A DNA stretch of 64,000 bases from CAILHX01 sp964511385 (lineage in GTDB: Bacteria > Pseudomonadota > Gammaproteobacteria > Burkholderiales > Methylophilaceae): positions 62,001-126,000 of the forward strand of contig CAZEFE010000003.1 in the NCBI GenBank assembly GCA_964511385.1, written 5' to 3'. The position numbers and the translations under genes were made by a program. Positions within the stretch are counted from its first letter, which is position 1. Every line of letters begins with the position of its first letter. The notes under the pieces are model-generated. The model was given only the letters and a program-made list of their open reading frames with translations. It had not been told where the DNA came from and did no database searches. Below, piece by piece: positions 35,702 to 44,764 of the stretch.

Positions 35702-37477
35702 CTAGTAAGTACGTGCTTTCGGCGAAAAAGCCTCTACGCCTTTTGGATTCATGCGCACCGGTTTATAAGCCAGGCGGTTTCCCTGCCGGAAATATAGGGA
35801 ATGCTTGAGCCAGCGTTCGTCATCACGCTGCGGAAAATCCTCGCGACAGTGCGCGCCGCGGCTCTCCTGCCGCGCTTGTGCCGCTGTCAGCGTCGCCACC
35901 GCCACTTCCACCAAGTTATCGAGTTCCAGCGCTTCCACCCGCGCGGTGTTGAATACCCGGCTTTTATCGGCGAGTTCCGTCGCTTGGGCGCGCTGCGCAA
36001 CCTGCCCGATCTGCTCCACCCCCTGTTGCAGCAGGTCGGGAAAACGAAATACGCCGCAATGCGCCTGCATGGTCTTGCGTAAGGCGCTACCCACTGCATG
36101 CACCGGTTCGCCGCCGGTCTGGGTTTCCAGCCGTGCCAGGCGGCTCAGGGTGGTATCGCCCGCATCGCCGGGTAGCGGGCGATGGCTACCCTGCGCACAG
36201 GCATCCTGCACCATCCGGTCACCCGCCGCCCGGCCAAACACCACCAGGTCGAGCAGGGAGTTGGAGCCCAGCCGGTTTGCCCCATGCACTGACACACAGG
36301 CACATTCGCCCACCGCATACAGTCCGGGAACAACCGCATCGGCACCATGTTCATCCGGCACCACCACCTGCCCCGACAAGTTGGTGGGAATGCCGCCCAT
36401 CATGTAGTGGGCGGTAGGCACCACCGGCACCGGCGCCTCGATCGGGTCGATGCCGAGGAAGGTCATCGCGATATCGCGCAAGCCGGGCAACCGGGCCTTG
36501 ATCTGTTCGGCGCCCAGATGCTGCACCTTCAGGTGTATGGCATCACATTCCGCGCCCACGCCTCGCCCCAAGCGAATTTCCGAAGCAATGGCACGGGCGA
36601 TCACGTCGCGGCTGGCCAGATCCTTGGCGTTAGGGGCATACCGCTCCATGAAGCGTTCGCCTTCGCTGTTGACCAGGTAACCGCCTTCACCGCGCGCGCC
36701 CTCGGTAATCAGCACCCCCACCCCGGCCAGCCCGGTGGGATGGAACTGCCAGAACTCCATATCCTGCAGTGGAATGCCGGCGCGTGCCGCCATGCCCAAG
36801 CCATCGCCAGTGTTGATAAAAGCATTGGTACTGGCCTGGAAAATACGCCCGGCGCCGCCGGTGGCAATCAGCGTGGCCTTGGCCTGAAACAGGGTGACTT
36901 CGCCAGTCTCGATGTCCAGCGCAGTCACGCCCAGCACGGTGCCGTCCGCCGCGCGCACCAGGTCCAGCGCCAGCCATTCGATAAAAAACCGGGTATTGCA
37001 CTCGATGTTGCGCTGGTACAGGGTGTGCAGCATGGCATGACCGGTCCGGTCGGTCACGGCACAGGTACGCGAGACAGGCTCGGCGCCGAAATTCTGCGTC
37101 ATGCCGCCGAACGGCCGCTGGAAAATCTTGCCGTTTTCCAACCGGTCAAAAGGCATGCCGAAATGCTCCAACTCGTAAATCGCCGCCGGCGCATTGCGGC
37201 ACATGAATTCGATCGCATCCTGATCGCCCAGGTAATCCGAGCCCTTGATGGTGTCGTACATGTGCCACAGCCAGTTGTCTTGACCCACGTTGCCCAGCGC
37301 GGCGGCAATGCCGCCTTGGGCAGCCACGGTATGCGAGCGGGTGGGGAATACCTTGGATAACACCGCCACACCCAGCCCGGCATCGGCCAGTTGCAGCGCC
37401 GCCCGCAGGCCCGCGCCGCCACCGCCCACCACCACGGCATCAAATTGCAACGTTTTTATCCCGCTGGAAACCGGCAT
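35702..37477 (-). CDS. sdhA: Succinate dehydrogenase flavoprotein subunit
   Basis: A 591-residue SdhA. FAD motif GGGGAGLRAALQLA, the histidine that carries covalent FAD in SHTVAAQGG, active-site HPTGL and HYMMGGIPTN, and the arginine-rich C terminus are present. It oxidises succinate to fumarate on the cytoplasmic side. It begins immediately after the sdhD stop. Confidence 0.97.
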   Translation of the reverse strand: MPVSSGIKTLQFDAVVVGGGGAGLRAALQLADAGLGVAVLSKVFPTRSHTVAAQGGIAAALGNVGQDNWLWHMYDTIKGSDYLGDQDAIEFMCRNAPAAIYELEHFGMPFDRLENGKIFQRPFGGMTQNFGAEPVSRTCAVTDRTGHAMLHTLYQRNIECNTRFFIEWLALDLVRAADGTVLGVTALDIETGEVTLFQAKATLIATGGAGRIFQASTNAFINTGDGLGMAARAGIPLQDMEFWQFHPTGLAGVGVLITEGARGEGGYLVNSEGERFMERYAPNAKDLASRDVIARAIASEIRLGRGVGAECDAIHLKVQHLGAEQIKARLPGLRDIAMTFLGIDPIEAPVPVVPTAHYMMGGIPTNLSGQVVVPDEHGADAVVPGLYAVGECACVSVHGANRLGSNSLLDLVVFGRAAGDRMVQDACAQGSHRPLPGDAGDTTLSRLARLETQTGGEPVHAVGSALRKTMQAHCGVFRFPDLLQQGVEQIGQVAQRAQATELADKSRVFNTARVEALELDNLVEVAVATLTAAQARQESRGAHCREDFPQRDDERWLKHSLYFRQGNRLAYKPVRMNPKGVEAFSPKARTY

Positions 37478-37822
37478 TCAGATGCCCCACACAATACAGG
37501 CCGACCACCCCGCTTCCAGCAGCAGCACGGTTCCAGCCAACCGTTGCAACGCCAGCCGTGCGGCTAGGGACGACACATAGTCATTAAGTATGTCGCGTAC
37601 CCCCAGCCAGGCATGCAACAGCAGGCTCGCCATGAACAGCAGCGTCGCCAGCCTGACCCAGGCCAGCGCAAACAGCGCCCGCCATGCCTGATAACTGACC
37701 GGCTGCTGCACTGCCAGCGATGCCGCCGCAATCAGCAGGCACAGCACCATCACCAGTGCGGTGACCCGCTGCAACAGCCAATTGCGCAAGCCGGCATGCG
37801 ATGGGCTAAGGATTTTTTTCAC
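37478..37822 (-). CDS. sdhD: Succinate dehydrogenase membrane anchor subunit
   Basis: A 114-residue protein with three membrane helices. HAWLGVRDILNDY in the second to third helix is the SdhD heme/quinone signature. The start is taken as GTG at 37822 because it forms a 4-nt overlap (GTGA) with the sdhC stop; upstream in-frame codons would run deep into sdhC. Confidence 0.93.
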   Translation of the reverse strand: MKKILSPSHAGLRNWLLQRVTALVMVLCLLIAAASLAVQQPVSYQAWRALFALAWVRLATLLFMASLLLHAWLGVRDILNDYVSSLAARLALQRLAGTVLLLEAGWSACIVWGI

Positions 37823-38208
37823 CACAACAATACCGCCACCCATGCCGTCACTATCACATCCAGCAACAACACCAGCCGGCTGCTGTTTCTTGCATGCGCC
37901 AGGCTGTGCCCTTTTTGCATGTTCATCGCCAAATGGCGCAACCCGGCAAAAAAATGATGGCTGCCTGCCAGCAGCAGCGTCAGTACCAGCAATTTCACCA
38001 GCGGATGCGCCAACATGCCCATTACCCAATGAAACTGCTGCGAGGACTCTAGCGAGGTCTGCAGCACAAACAGCATCAACGGGATCATCAGAAACAGCAA
38101 AAAACCGCTCACCCGATGCAGAACGGACACCAATGCCGGCAGCGGCAGCCGCGTATTGGTCAGGTAAAAATGCTTGGGGCGCAAATGTTTATCTGGCGGA
38201 TGAGCCAT
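37819..38208 (-). CDS. sdhC: Succinate dehydrogenase cytochrome b556 subunit
   Basis: A 129-residue protein with three membrane helices. RPKHFYLTNTRLPLPALVSVLHRVSG is shortened but recognisable as the SdhC quinone-site region (here RLPLPALVSVLHRVSG); the heme-ligand histidine region is HHFFAGLRHLAMN. First gene of sdhCDAB-sdhE-fumA. Confidence 0.94.
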   Translation of the reverse strand: MAHPPDKHLRPKHFYLTNTRLPLPALVSVLHRVSGFLLFLMIPLMLFVLQTSLESSQQFHWVMGMLAHPLVKLLVLTLLLAGSHHFFAGLRHLAMNMQKGHSLAHARNSSRLVLLLDVIVTAWVAVLLW

Positions 38209-38320
38209 TCAGTTCTCGCTGGTTCCACAAAACAAGAACGCGCTTGCGCGCGCTCGTTCAACATGCACAGGCTTGATTCACCCTGATTGCCCATGAAGCC
38301 GCTCCTACCTTGCTGGCGCC

Positions 38321-38370
38321 CGGCTTGTCGGGCGATCTCGCGCAGCATCGCGCAACAAGTTGCGCTCCTA
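38321..38370. repeat. REP-like palindromic repeat, copy A
   Basis: Shares CTTGTCGGGCGAT and CATCGCGCAACAAGTTGC plus GCTCCT with copy B at 40130-40190, with a diverged middle. The right part contains the near-palindrome GCGCAACAAGTTGCGC. It lies in the 5' region of the sdh operon, between sdhC and tRNA-Ala. Confidence 0.7.
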
Positions 38371-38424
38371 CAAAACGCCCCAAAAAAATGGATTTTTTGT
38401 GTTCGTTAAACTGATTCACATATC

Positions 38425-38500
<76 letters not shown>

Positions 38501-38545
38501 GTTCTGATGACGTAACACGTTACCATAGGCCGAAATCATACAATA

Positions 38546-38574
38546 AAAAACGGCACCCGAAGGTGCCGTTTTTA
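38546..38574 (-). terminator. Terminator of the porin gene
   Basis: A 12-bp perfect stem (AAAAACGGCACC / GGTGCCGTTTTT) with a CGAA tetraloop, 26 nt beyond the porin stop on the minus strand. Symmetrical ends allow action on both strands; it also insulates the tRNA-Ala gene from porin read-through. Confidence 0.9.
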
Positions 38575-38599
38575 AGCTTATCTGTTTTCCTAAGAAATC

Positions 38600-39823
38600 T
38601 TAGAAGAACAGGATCGCGCCGAGGGAGAAAGTCTTTTCCTCGTTGGTGCCAGCAACGTTGCCGCCTTCGGACTCCAGATTGGAGTACTCAGCAACCAGGT
38701 TCAGGCTCTTGGTCAGTGGGTGGTATGCACCAACAGTCCATTGAGTGTTGCTGGTTTCGGAAAGTGCGAAGTTGGCAGCTTGGTCAGCAGCGTTAGCTGC
38801 GGACAGGTTGCTCTCACCGTAGCTCACACCGATCTTGGTGCCGATGGTAGGCAGCTTGTAGGTAGCTTGCAGGAAGTAGCCGTCAGAGTCACGGGCAACG
38901 GCATTAGCGCCACCGCCTGGAGCAAAGTGACCATCCAGGCCGAAGCTGGTGGTACCCATGCCTTCGCCGTCGTAGTAGTAGGCAACAGCTTCAAAGCCAG
39001 CTACGCCAGCCTTACCGCCGATTTCCCAACCCTTGGCTGCATCACCGTTAGCAAAGTCTTGATAGATACCGCCAACCCATACCTTACCGGTCACGTCGCC
39101 ACCGGTGAAGTCATAGGAAGCCTTACCTTCAAAGCCAGGCTTGTCGTCAGCAGTTGCGACAGCAACTGGTGCGCCAGCCAGAACGGAACCAATGGTGGTG
39201 CTATCCCATGGATCGCGCACGCCCACTGCGAAGCTGAAGCCGTTCCAGTTCGGGGAGGTGTAGCTCACTTGACCAACCCAGTCAGCGTACAGGTAGCCGC
39301 TACCGATGTGGCCCAGGGTAGAAGAACCGCCACGGCCAGATGCGCCACCGCCAACACCCAGCAGGGTCATGTCGGACAGGATCGCTTCGGAACCATAGAT
39401 GCCGATGTCACGACCCAGCTTGATGGTACCCCAGCTCTTGTCGCCGAAGGTCAGGAAAGCTTGACGAGTATTCAGGCTGTTGCTACCCAATGCGTTACCG
39501 CCATTGTTTTCATCAGCGCCGACAAAGAAGGTGAACTGGAACGCGATGTCCAGATCGTTCTGACGGGTCTTAGCACCAATGCCCAGTGCGGAAGGCAGCA
39601 GGCCGGTACGTACGTTGACTACGTCGGTATTAGCACCACCAGCGCAAGACAGGCCAGCCACAGGAGCAGCAGCACCGCTACAACCAGTCGAGGTGTAGAA
39701 AGCGTTAACGTTACCACCGATGTCTACGGTCCAGTCGCCAGCTGGAATGGTGATACCAGCTTGAGCAGCGGAAGCACCGAAAGCCAGTGCAGCAGCAACT
39801 GCCAGATTGAGTTTCTTGTTCAT
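38600..39823 (-). CDS. Outer-membrane porin (Gram-negative general porin type)
   Basis: A 407-residue porin. Signal peptide 1-22 (MNKKLNLAVAAALAFGASAAQA), then alternating beta strands, and a C-terminal phenylalanine (GAILFF) recognised by the BAM machinery. Conserved LGRDIGIYGSE and TFGDKSWGTIKLG match betaproteobacterial porins. A strong GGAGG site 7 nt before the ATG, a strong terminator and narrow codon use suggest very high expression. Confidence 0.92.
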   Translation of the reverse strand: MNKKLNLAVAAALAFGASAAQAGITIPAGDWTVDIGGNVNAFYTSTGCSGAAAPVAGLSCAGGANTDVVNVRTGLLPSALGIGAKTRQNDLDIAFQFTFFVGADENNGGNALGSNSLNTRQAFLTFGDKSWGTIKLGRDIGIYGSEAILSDMTLLGVGGGASGRGGSSTLGHIGSGYLYADWVGQVSYTSPNWNGFSFAVGVRDPWDSTTIGSVLAGAPVAVATADDKPGFEGKASYDFTGGDVTGKVWVGGIYQDFANGDAAKGWEIGGKAGVAGFEAVAYYYDGEGMGTTSFGLDGHFAPGGGANAVARDSDGYFLQATYKLPTIGTKIGVSYGESNLSAANAADQAANFALSETSNTQWTVGAYHPLTKSLNLVAEYSNLESEGGNVAGTNEEKTFSLGAILFF

Positions 39824-39993
39824 AAAACCTCCAAATAGTTTCTAGAATTTCAGGGCTCGATGCATCGCGCCCTGTTTACTGCCTTACTCCCTTTCCTCTA
39901 ACACCGGCCTCCTAAGATGGAAGTCCAACATCACAGGTTGGAGAGAGTTCGCGAACTCCCCTTGCGAGAAGTTGAACCCATTCTGCCAAGCGG

Positions 39994-40018
39994 CCTTGCC
40001 TTGGCGCAAGGTTTTTTT
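39994..40018 (+). terminator. Orphan intrinsic terminator
   Basis: CCTTGC / GCAAGG stem (39994-39999 and 40006-40011), 6-nt loop, seven T. No coding gene lies upstream on this strand, so it may end a short RNA that begins within 39840-39920 (see findings). Confidence 0.6.
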
Positions 40019-40129
40019 GTGCTTTTTGCAACGGCGACCATCAGAGTGTTGCAGATTTGCAACAAAACATATGGATTATTCGTGCACGATCAGCCAAGCC
40101 TCCCCATTAGGCACAGCCGATTGTGCTTT

Positions 40130-40190
40130 GTAGGAGCCTGACTTGTCGGGCGATTTTGTGAAACATCGCGCAACAAGTTGCGCTCCTGCA
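40130..40190. repeat. REP-like palindromic repeat, copy B
   Basis: Starts GTAGGAGCCTGACTTGTCG and ends CATCGCGCAACAAG then TTGCGCTCCT; copy A is at 38321-38370. Its ends GTAGGAGC and GCTCCTGC are near-inverted. Located about 60 bp before the cstA promoter. Confidence 0.7.
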
Positions 40191-40251
40191 GCGGTGCCCC
40201 TCCAATACATGAATATGAGCATTTCCCTAAGGATACATCCGGGCTACCAGC

Positions 40252-40279
40252 TTGCCGGTGTGCGCTCTGGGATTATACT
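40252..40279 (+). promoter_or_regulatory. Sigma70 promoter of cstA
   Basis: TTGCCG (40252-40257), 16-bp spacer, TATACT (40274-40279), 33 bp before the ATG. Confidence 0.55.
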
Positions 40280-40312
40280 TGGCAGACATTTACTCTCTAC
40301 GTTGCGCACATC

Positions 40313-42382
40313 ATGAATTCCTTTCTTAAAAAGCTGTTCTGGGGCTTGTTGGCGGTATTGGGCGCCGCAGCGGTTGGCGGTATTGCGCTGAATCGCGGCG
40401 AGAGCATCAACGCGCTGTGGTTTATCACGGCTGCTGTGTGCATTTATGCCTTGGGGTACCGTTTTTATGCGTCGTGGATCGCGGCTAAAGTGCTGGTGCT
40501 CGATGACACGCGCGCCACGCCGGCGGAACGCTTCGATAACGGGCGCGACTTTATCCCCACTAATAAATGGATCGTGTTCGGCCACCATTTTGCCGCCATT
40601 GCCGGGCCAGGGCCGCTGGTGGGGCCCACGCTGGCGGCGCAGTTCGGCTATTTGCCGGGGACGTTGTGGATTCTGATCGGCGCGGTGCTGGGCGGTTGCG
40701 TGCAGGATATGGTGACGCTGTTTTTCTCGATGCGGCGCGATGGCAAAAGCCTGGGGCAGATGGCGCGCGACGAACTGGGGGCGATAGGCGGGGTGGCGGC
40801 ACTGGCAGGCACGTTAGCCATCATGATTATCCTGATCGCCGTGCTGGGGCTGGTGGTGGTCAACGCCATGAAGCACAGCCCGTGGGCGACTTCCACCGTG
40901 GCAGCCACGATTCCCATTGCCATGATCGTCGGCCTGTACATGCGCTCGATCCGGCCGGGAAGGGTGCTGGAAGGCACGACACTGGGCGTGGCGCTGCTAT
41001 TGCTAGCGGTGCTGGGCGGCGGCTGGGTAGACCACCACCCGGCCCTGCGCGTACTGTTTGACCATGAAGGCCTGGCGCTGGCGTTTGGCGTGATTATTTA
41101 CGGTTTTGCCGCGGCCATCCTGCCTGTCTGGCTGCTGCTGGCGCCGCGCGACTACCTGTCTACCTTCGTCAAGCTGGGTACGGTGATCCTGCTGGCGATC
41201 GCCATTGTCATCCTGCAGCCGGAAGTGAAGATGCCGGCACTGACGCAGTTCATAGACGGCACCGGGCCGATTTTCGGCGGCAAGTTATTCCCGTTTGTAT
41301 TTATCACCATCGCCTGCGGCGCGATTTCCGGCTTCCACGCGCTGATCGCCTCAGGCACCACGCCCAAGCTGCTGGCGAACGAGCGCGATATCCGCATGAT
41401 CGGCTACGGCGCCATGGCGCTGGAATCGTTTGTCGCCATCATGGCGCTGGTGGCCGCCAGCGTGCTGGAGCCCGGCATATTCTTCGCTATCAACAGCCCG
41501 GCCGGCGTGGTCGGCAAGGAAGCCGCCGATGCCGTAGCAAAAATATCCGGCTGGGGTTTCCCGGTCACCGTTGAACAGATGCAACTGCTAGCCAGACAGA
41601 TGGGCGAAACCACGCTGTTTGCCCGTACCGGCGGCGCGCCGTCGCTGGCGGTGGGCATGGCCAGCATTTTCGGCTCGGCGTTCGGTAATGGCTTGCTGGC
41701 ACTGTGGTACCACTTTGCCATCATGTTCGAGGCGATTTTTATCCTCACCACGCTGGATGCCGGCACCCGCGTTGGCCGTTTCATGCTGCAAGACATGCTG
41801 GGCAACGCCTGGCCGAAGCTGGGCGAAACGTCCTGGATGCCGTCGGTGATGCTCACCAGCGGACTGGTGGTGGGGGCGTGGGGTTATTTCCTTTATATCG
41901 GCGTGATCGACCCCAATGGTGGGGTGAACCTGCTGTGGCCGCTGTTCGGCATCGCCAACCAGATGCTGGCGGCAATTGCCCTGTGCGTGGCAACCGGCAT
42001 TTTGGTCAAATCCGGCAAACTCAAATACGCGTGGATTACCGGCCTGCCGTTGACCTGGCTGGTACTCATTACCACCACCGCGGCTTACCAGAAAATATTC
42101 AGCGACGATGTACGGGTGGGCTTCGATGCCGCGGCCAACGACATGGCGGCCAAACTCGCCGCCGGGACGCTGCCGCCGGAAAAAGCGGCCATCGCCCCGC
42201 AACTGATTTTCAACCAGCACCTGGATGCATGGCTGACACTGTTTTTTGTCAGCCTGCTGTGGATCATCGTGCTGGACATGCTGCGGGTTTGCGCCCGTTC
42301 GCTCGCCGGCAAGCCGGTACTCCCCGTTTCGGAATCCGCCCACATTCCCAGCCGATTGGTAGAAGACTATGCCAGAGACTAA
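40313..42382 (+). CDS. cstA: CstA family peptide/pyruvate transporter
   Basis: A 689-residue polytopic protein with about 18 hydrophobic helices. Typical CstA motifs: FGHHFAAIAGPGPLVGP, GAVLGGCVQDM, GFHALIASGTTPK and LWPLFGIANQMLA. Characterised relatives import pyruvate (BtsT/CstA) with protons and are induced on carbon limitation. ATG at 40313 follows a clear promoter. The usual partner ybdD is found further down, after two intervening membrane genes. Confidence 0.93.
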   Translation: MNSFLKKLFWGLLAVLGAAAVGGIALNRGESINALWFITAAVCIYALGYRFYASWIAAKVLVLDDTRATPAERFDNGRDFIPTNKWIVFGHHFAAIAGPGPLVGPTLAAQFGYLPGTLWILIGAVLGGCVQDMVTLFFSMRRDGKSLGQMARDELGAIGGVAALAGTLAIMIILIAVLGLVVVNAMKHSPWATSTVAATIPIAMIVGLYMRSIRPGRVLEGTTLGVALLLLAVLGGGWVDHHPALRVLFDHEGLALAFGVIIYGFAAAILPVWLLLAPRDYLSTFVKLGTVILLAIAIVILQPEVKMPALTQFIDGTGPIFGGKLFPFVFITIACGAISGFHALIASGTTPKLLANERDIRMIGYGAMALESFVAIMALVAASVLEPGIFFAINSPAGVVGKEAADAVAKISGWGFPVTVEQMQLLARQMGETTLFARTGGAPSLAVGMASIFGSAFGNGLLALWYHFAIMFEAIFILTTLDAGTRVGRFMLQDMLGNAWPKLGETSWMPSVMLTSGLVVGAWGYFLYIGVIDPNGGVNLLWPLFGIANQMLAAIALCVATGILVKSGKLKYAWITGLPLTWLVLITTTAAYQKIFSDDVRVGFDAAANDMAAKLAAGTLPPEKAAIAPQLIFNQHLDAWLTLFFVSLLWIIVLDMLRVCARSLAGKPVLPVSESAHIPSRLVEDYARD

Positions 42383-43412
42383 TTTCAACAGCGCGCCATT
42401 GCTCCGCCAGCCGTTCACCTTCTCCGGCAGTGGCGGCGAATATTTCCGCATCTGGATCGTGAACCTGCTCCTGTCCATCATCACGCTGGGTATTTATTCA
42501 GCCTGGGCCAAGGTCAGGCGTATGCAGTACTTCTATCGCCACACCTCGGTGGCGGGCGCCAGCTTCGATTACCACGGCGACCCCAAAGCCATATTAAAAG
42601 GCCGCATCATCGCGTTTGTGCTGTTTGCCCTGTATTCGGCCACCTCCCATTTCAACCCGGTCATTGGCGTTGGCATTTTTGCCCTGATCATGGCGGTCAT
42701 GCCCTGGCTGGTGGTGCGCTCATTGCGCTTTCGCCTGCACAATTCCAGTTATCGCGGATTGCGCTTTTCGTTTGTGGGCAAAGTGGGCGAAGGTTACCTC
42801 ATCTTCCTGCTGCTGCCGATCGCGGCTTATGCCAGCCTGGGGCTGCTGTGGCCGCTGGCGCACCAGCAGATCACCCGTTATACCCGCAACCACAGCCGCT
42901 ACGGCAACGAACTGTTCAGCTTCCACACCAAAGCAGGCGCTTTCTACCGACCATACCTGGTCGTCATGTTCAGCATGCTGATTTTTGTTATCGGCATGGT
43001 CAGCGTCGCCGTAGCGTCTTCCGTCAAGACTTCTTCCGCAGCAATGGCACCCTTCGTGATTGGCGCGCTGTTCATGTTCTACCTGCTGATGCTGTTGCTG
43101 GTGTATCCCTACATTACCTCGCGCCTGCAAAACATGATCTGGAACAACACGACCCTGGGCCCGCATCGCTTTGAAAGCGCCCTGACCGCCCGCGGCCTGT
43201 TCTGGGTGATGGCGAGCAACATCGTGCTGGTGATCCTCACCCTGGGACTGTTCAAGCCGTTTGCCGATATCCGGTTGCTGCGTTACAAACTGGAGCACCT
43301 GGCGTTGCTGCCGGGAGCGGATCTGGAAGACTTTCTGGCCGGGCAGCAGGTCACGGCAACAGCAACTGGCGAAGAAGTGGCCGAAATGTTTGACGTGGAC
43401 ATTGCTTTTTAA
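42369..43412 (+). CDS. yjgN: YjgN family membrane protein (DUF898)
   Basis: A 347-residue inner-membrane protein of the DUF898/YjgN family with about eight helices. It has the family repeat of GIYSAWAKVRRMQYFYRHT and LGLFKPFADIRLLRYK. Function unknown. It overlaps cstA by 14 nt and the M48 peptidase gene by one base, so the three are co-translated. Confidence 0.88.
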   Translation: MPETNFNSAPLLRQPFTFSGSGGEYFRIWIVNLLLSIITLGIYSAWAKVRRMQYFYRHTSVAGASFDYHGDPKAILKGRIIAFVLFALYSATSHFNPVIGVGIFALIMAVMPWLVVRSLRFRLHNSSYRGLRFSFVGKVGEGYLIFLLLPIAAYASLGLLWPLAHQQITRYTRNHSRYGNELFSFHTKAGAFYRPYLVVMFSMLIFVIGMVSVAVASSVKTSSAAMAPFVIGALFMFYLLMLLLVYPYITSRLQNMIWNNTTLGPHRFESALTARGLFWVMASNIVLVILTLGLFKPFADIRLLRYKLEHLALLPGADLEDFLAGQQVTATATGEEVAEMFDVDIAF

Positions 43413-44425
43413 TGGATATCCCTGCCGCCTATTACGATGGCCGCACCGCCCGGCGTCATGATGCGCAGTTGTGTGTAGAACACGGCAAACTGCGCATCAT
43501 GACGGCAGACCGGCAGCGGGAAGAAGACCTCCGCACCGTCAACATCCCTGCGCCGCTGGGCAATGCCCCCAGACTGATCATGCTGGCCGACGGCGCGCGC
43601 TGCGAAGTGGCCGACCACGCAGCTTTTGCGACGTTGATGCAGGAGGCGGGCCTGCGCCCCTCCATCGTCGCGCATCTGGAACATCGCTGGCGCTACGCCC
43701 TGACGGCCCTGGTCATGCTTTTGGGCATCATTGCCGCGAGCTATGTATGGGGGCTACCGTATGCCGCCAAGGTCGTCGCCCACCGCATCCCGGACAAGCT
43801 CATTCTTGCCATAGACCAGCAATTTCTGGATGCCGTGGACGACAAGCTGCTGCTCCCCAGTAAATTATCCAGCGCCCGCCAGTTTGCCATCACCAGCCGG
43901 CTGCGCGCGCTGCAAATGCCGGCAGGTGCCAGGCCACCCGCGCGCATCCTGTTCCGCAGCAGCCCCAAACTCGGCCCCAATGCGTTTGCGTTGCCCGGCG
44001 GCACGGTTGTCGTGCTGGATGAAATCGTCAAACTGTCCGATAACGATGATGAGATTTTAGGTGTGCTGGCCCATGAAATGGGGCATGTCAGCGAACGACA
44101 CGCGCTAAGGCAGATGCTGCAGGCTTCAGTCGTGGCGCTGGTGATGACCTGGTACGTGGGCGACATCAGCAGCATTCTGGCGCTGGCTCCCACCACCTTG
44201 CTGGAAACGCGCTATTCGCGTGAGTTTGAACGCAGTGCCGACGCCTTTGCCGCGCAGACGCTGACATTGAACCACATCCCCACCTCGCGGCTGGCCGACA
44301 TACTGGAAAAGCTGGAGCATTCCCACGGGGTAAAACAGCCAACCGGCCAGCAACACTGGCTGGATTATCTGTCATCCCATCCGGCGACAGATGAACGCAT
44401 CAAGGCGTTGCGTGGTCAACGTTAA
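43412..44425 (+). CDS. M48 family membrane metallopeptidase
   Basis: A 337-residue protein. The N-terminal about 80 residues are cytoplasmic and unlike HtpX; one membrane helix lies at about 92-112. The M48 catalytic domain has HEMGHVSERHA (zinc ligands and catalytic Glu) and a third ligand region EFERSADAFA. It pairs with yjgN in many proteobacteria. Its stop codon (44423-44425) is inside the left arm of an inverted repeat. Confidence 0.88.
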   Translation: MDIPAAYYDGRTARRHDAQLCVEHGKLRIMTADRQREEDLRTVNIPAPLGNAPRLIMLADGARCEVADHAAFATLMQEAGLRPSIVAHLEHRWRYALTALVMLLGIIAASYVWGLPYAAKVVAHRIPDKLILAIDQQFLDAVDDKLLLPSKLSSARQFAITSRLRALQMPAGARPPARILFRSSPKLGPNAFALPGGTVVVLDEIVKLSDNDDEILGVLAHEMGHVSERHALRQMLQASVVALVMTWYVGDISSILALAPTTLLETRYSREFERSADAFAAQTLTLNHIPTSRLADILEKLEHSHGVKQPTGQQHWLDYLSSHPATDERIKALRGQR

Positions 44426-44570
44426 GGGCACTTCCATAAATCCAATTTCCGTTGCCATACGGCGTTGCTCATGAAAAATGATTCCTTACATATCAGACAT
44501 ATGCCGCGTCATCATTTTTCATTCGCGCCTTGTCTGGCTTAGCAACTTGAATTTATGGAAGTGCCCTTAA
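44422..44570. repeat. 149-bp inverted-repeat (MITE-like) element
   Basis: Perfect 20-bp ends TTAAGGGCACTTCCATAAAT and its complement (44422-44441 and 44551-44570). A second nested pair, ATGAAAAATGAT (44471-44482) and its complement (44511-44522), makes most of the element a long hairpin. It holds no gene. The left end supplies the TAA of the M48 gene, and ybdD starts 4 bp after the right end. Confidence 0.8.
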
Positions 44571-44573
44571 ACC

Positions 44574-44753
44574 ATGCTCAACCAATTGAAAAAACTGTGG
44601 CAAGCCGTCCGCCGCTTATCCGGCGACGATGCGTACGAGCGCTATCTGGCGCACCATCGGCAATTGCACCCCGAAGCCGAGCCGCTGTCGCGCGCAGCGT
44701 TTTTCAAGGAATGGCAGGACGGCAAGTGGAAAGGCGTAAAACGCTGCTGTTAA
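44574..44753 (+). CDS. ybdD: YbdD/YjiX family small protein (DUF466)
   Basis: Fifty-nine residues: MLNQLKKLWQAVRRLSG, then YERYLAHHRQLHPEAEP, LSRAAFFKEWQ and a C-terminal KRCC, the recognisable pattern of the YbdD family. These proteins are almost always encoded directly after cstA or btsT and are thought to assist that transporter. Here yjgN, an M48 peptidase and a hairpin element lie between, so its expression may depend on read-through of that element. Confidence 0.85.
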   Translation: MLNQLKKLWQAVRRLSGDDAYERYLAHHRQLHPEAEPLSRAAFFKEWQDGKWKGVKRCC

Positions 44754-44764
44754 GCCGGGGTTAA

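Larger units (their letters stand above)
39824..40312. other. 489-bp divergent spacer between porin and cstA
   Basis: No protein gene is supported here. It contains the porin leader, two small hairpins (about 39927-39942 and GAGTTCGCGAACTC at about 39945-39958), an intrinsic terminator at 39994-40018 on the plus strand with no gene in front of it, REP copy B (40130-40190) and the cstA promoter (40252-40279). Confidence 0.7.

Noticed and set aside
39840..40018. 6S RNA in the porin-cstA spacer
   Set aside because: The hairpins do not form the long closing stem and central bubble typical of 6S RNA, and the length is too short.
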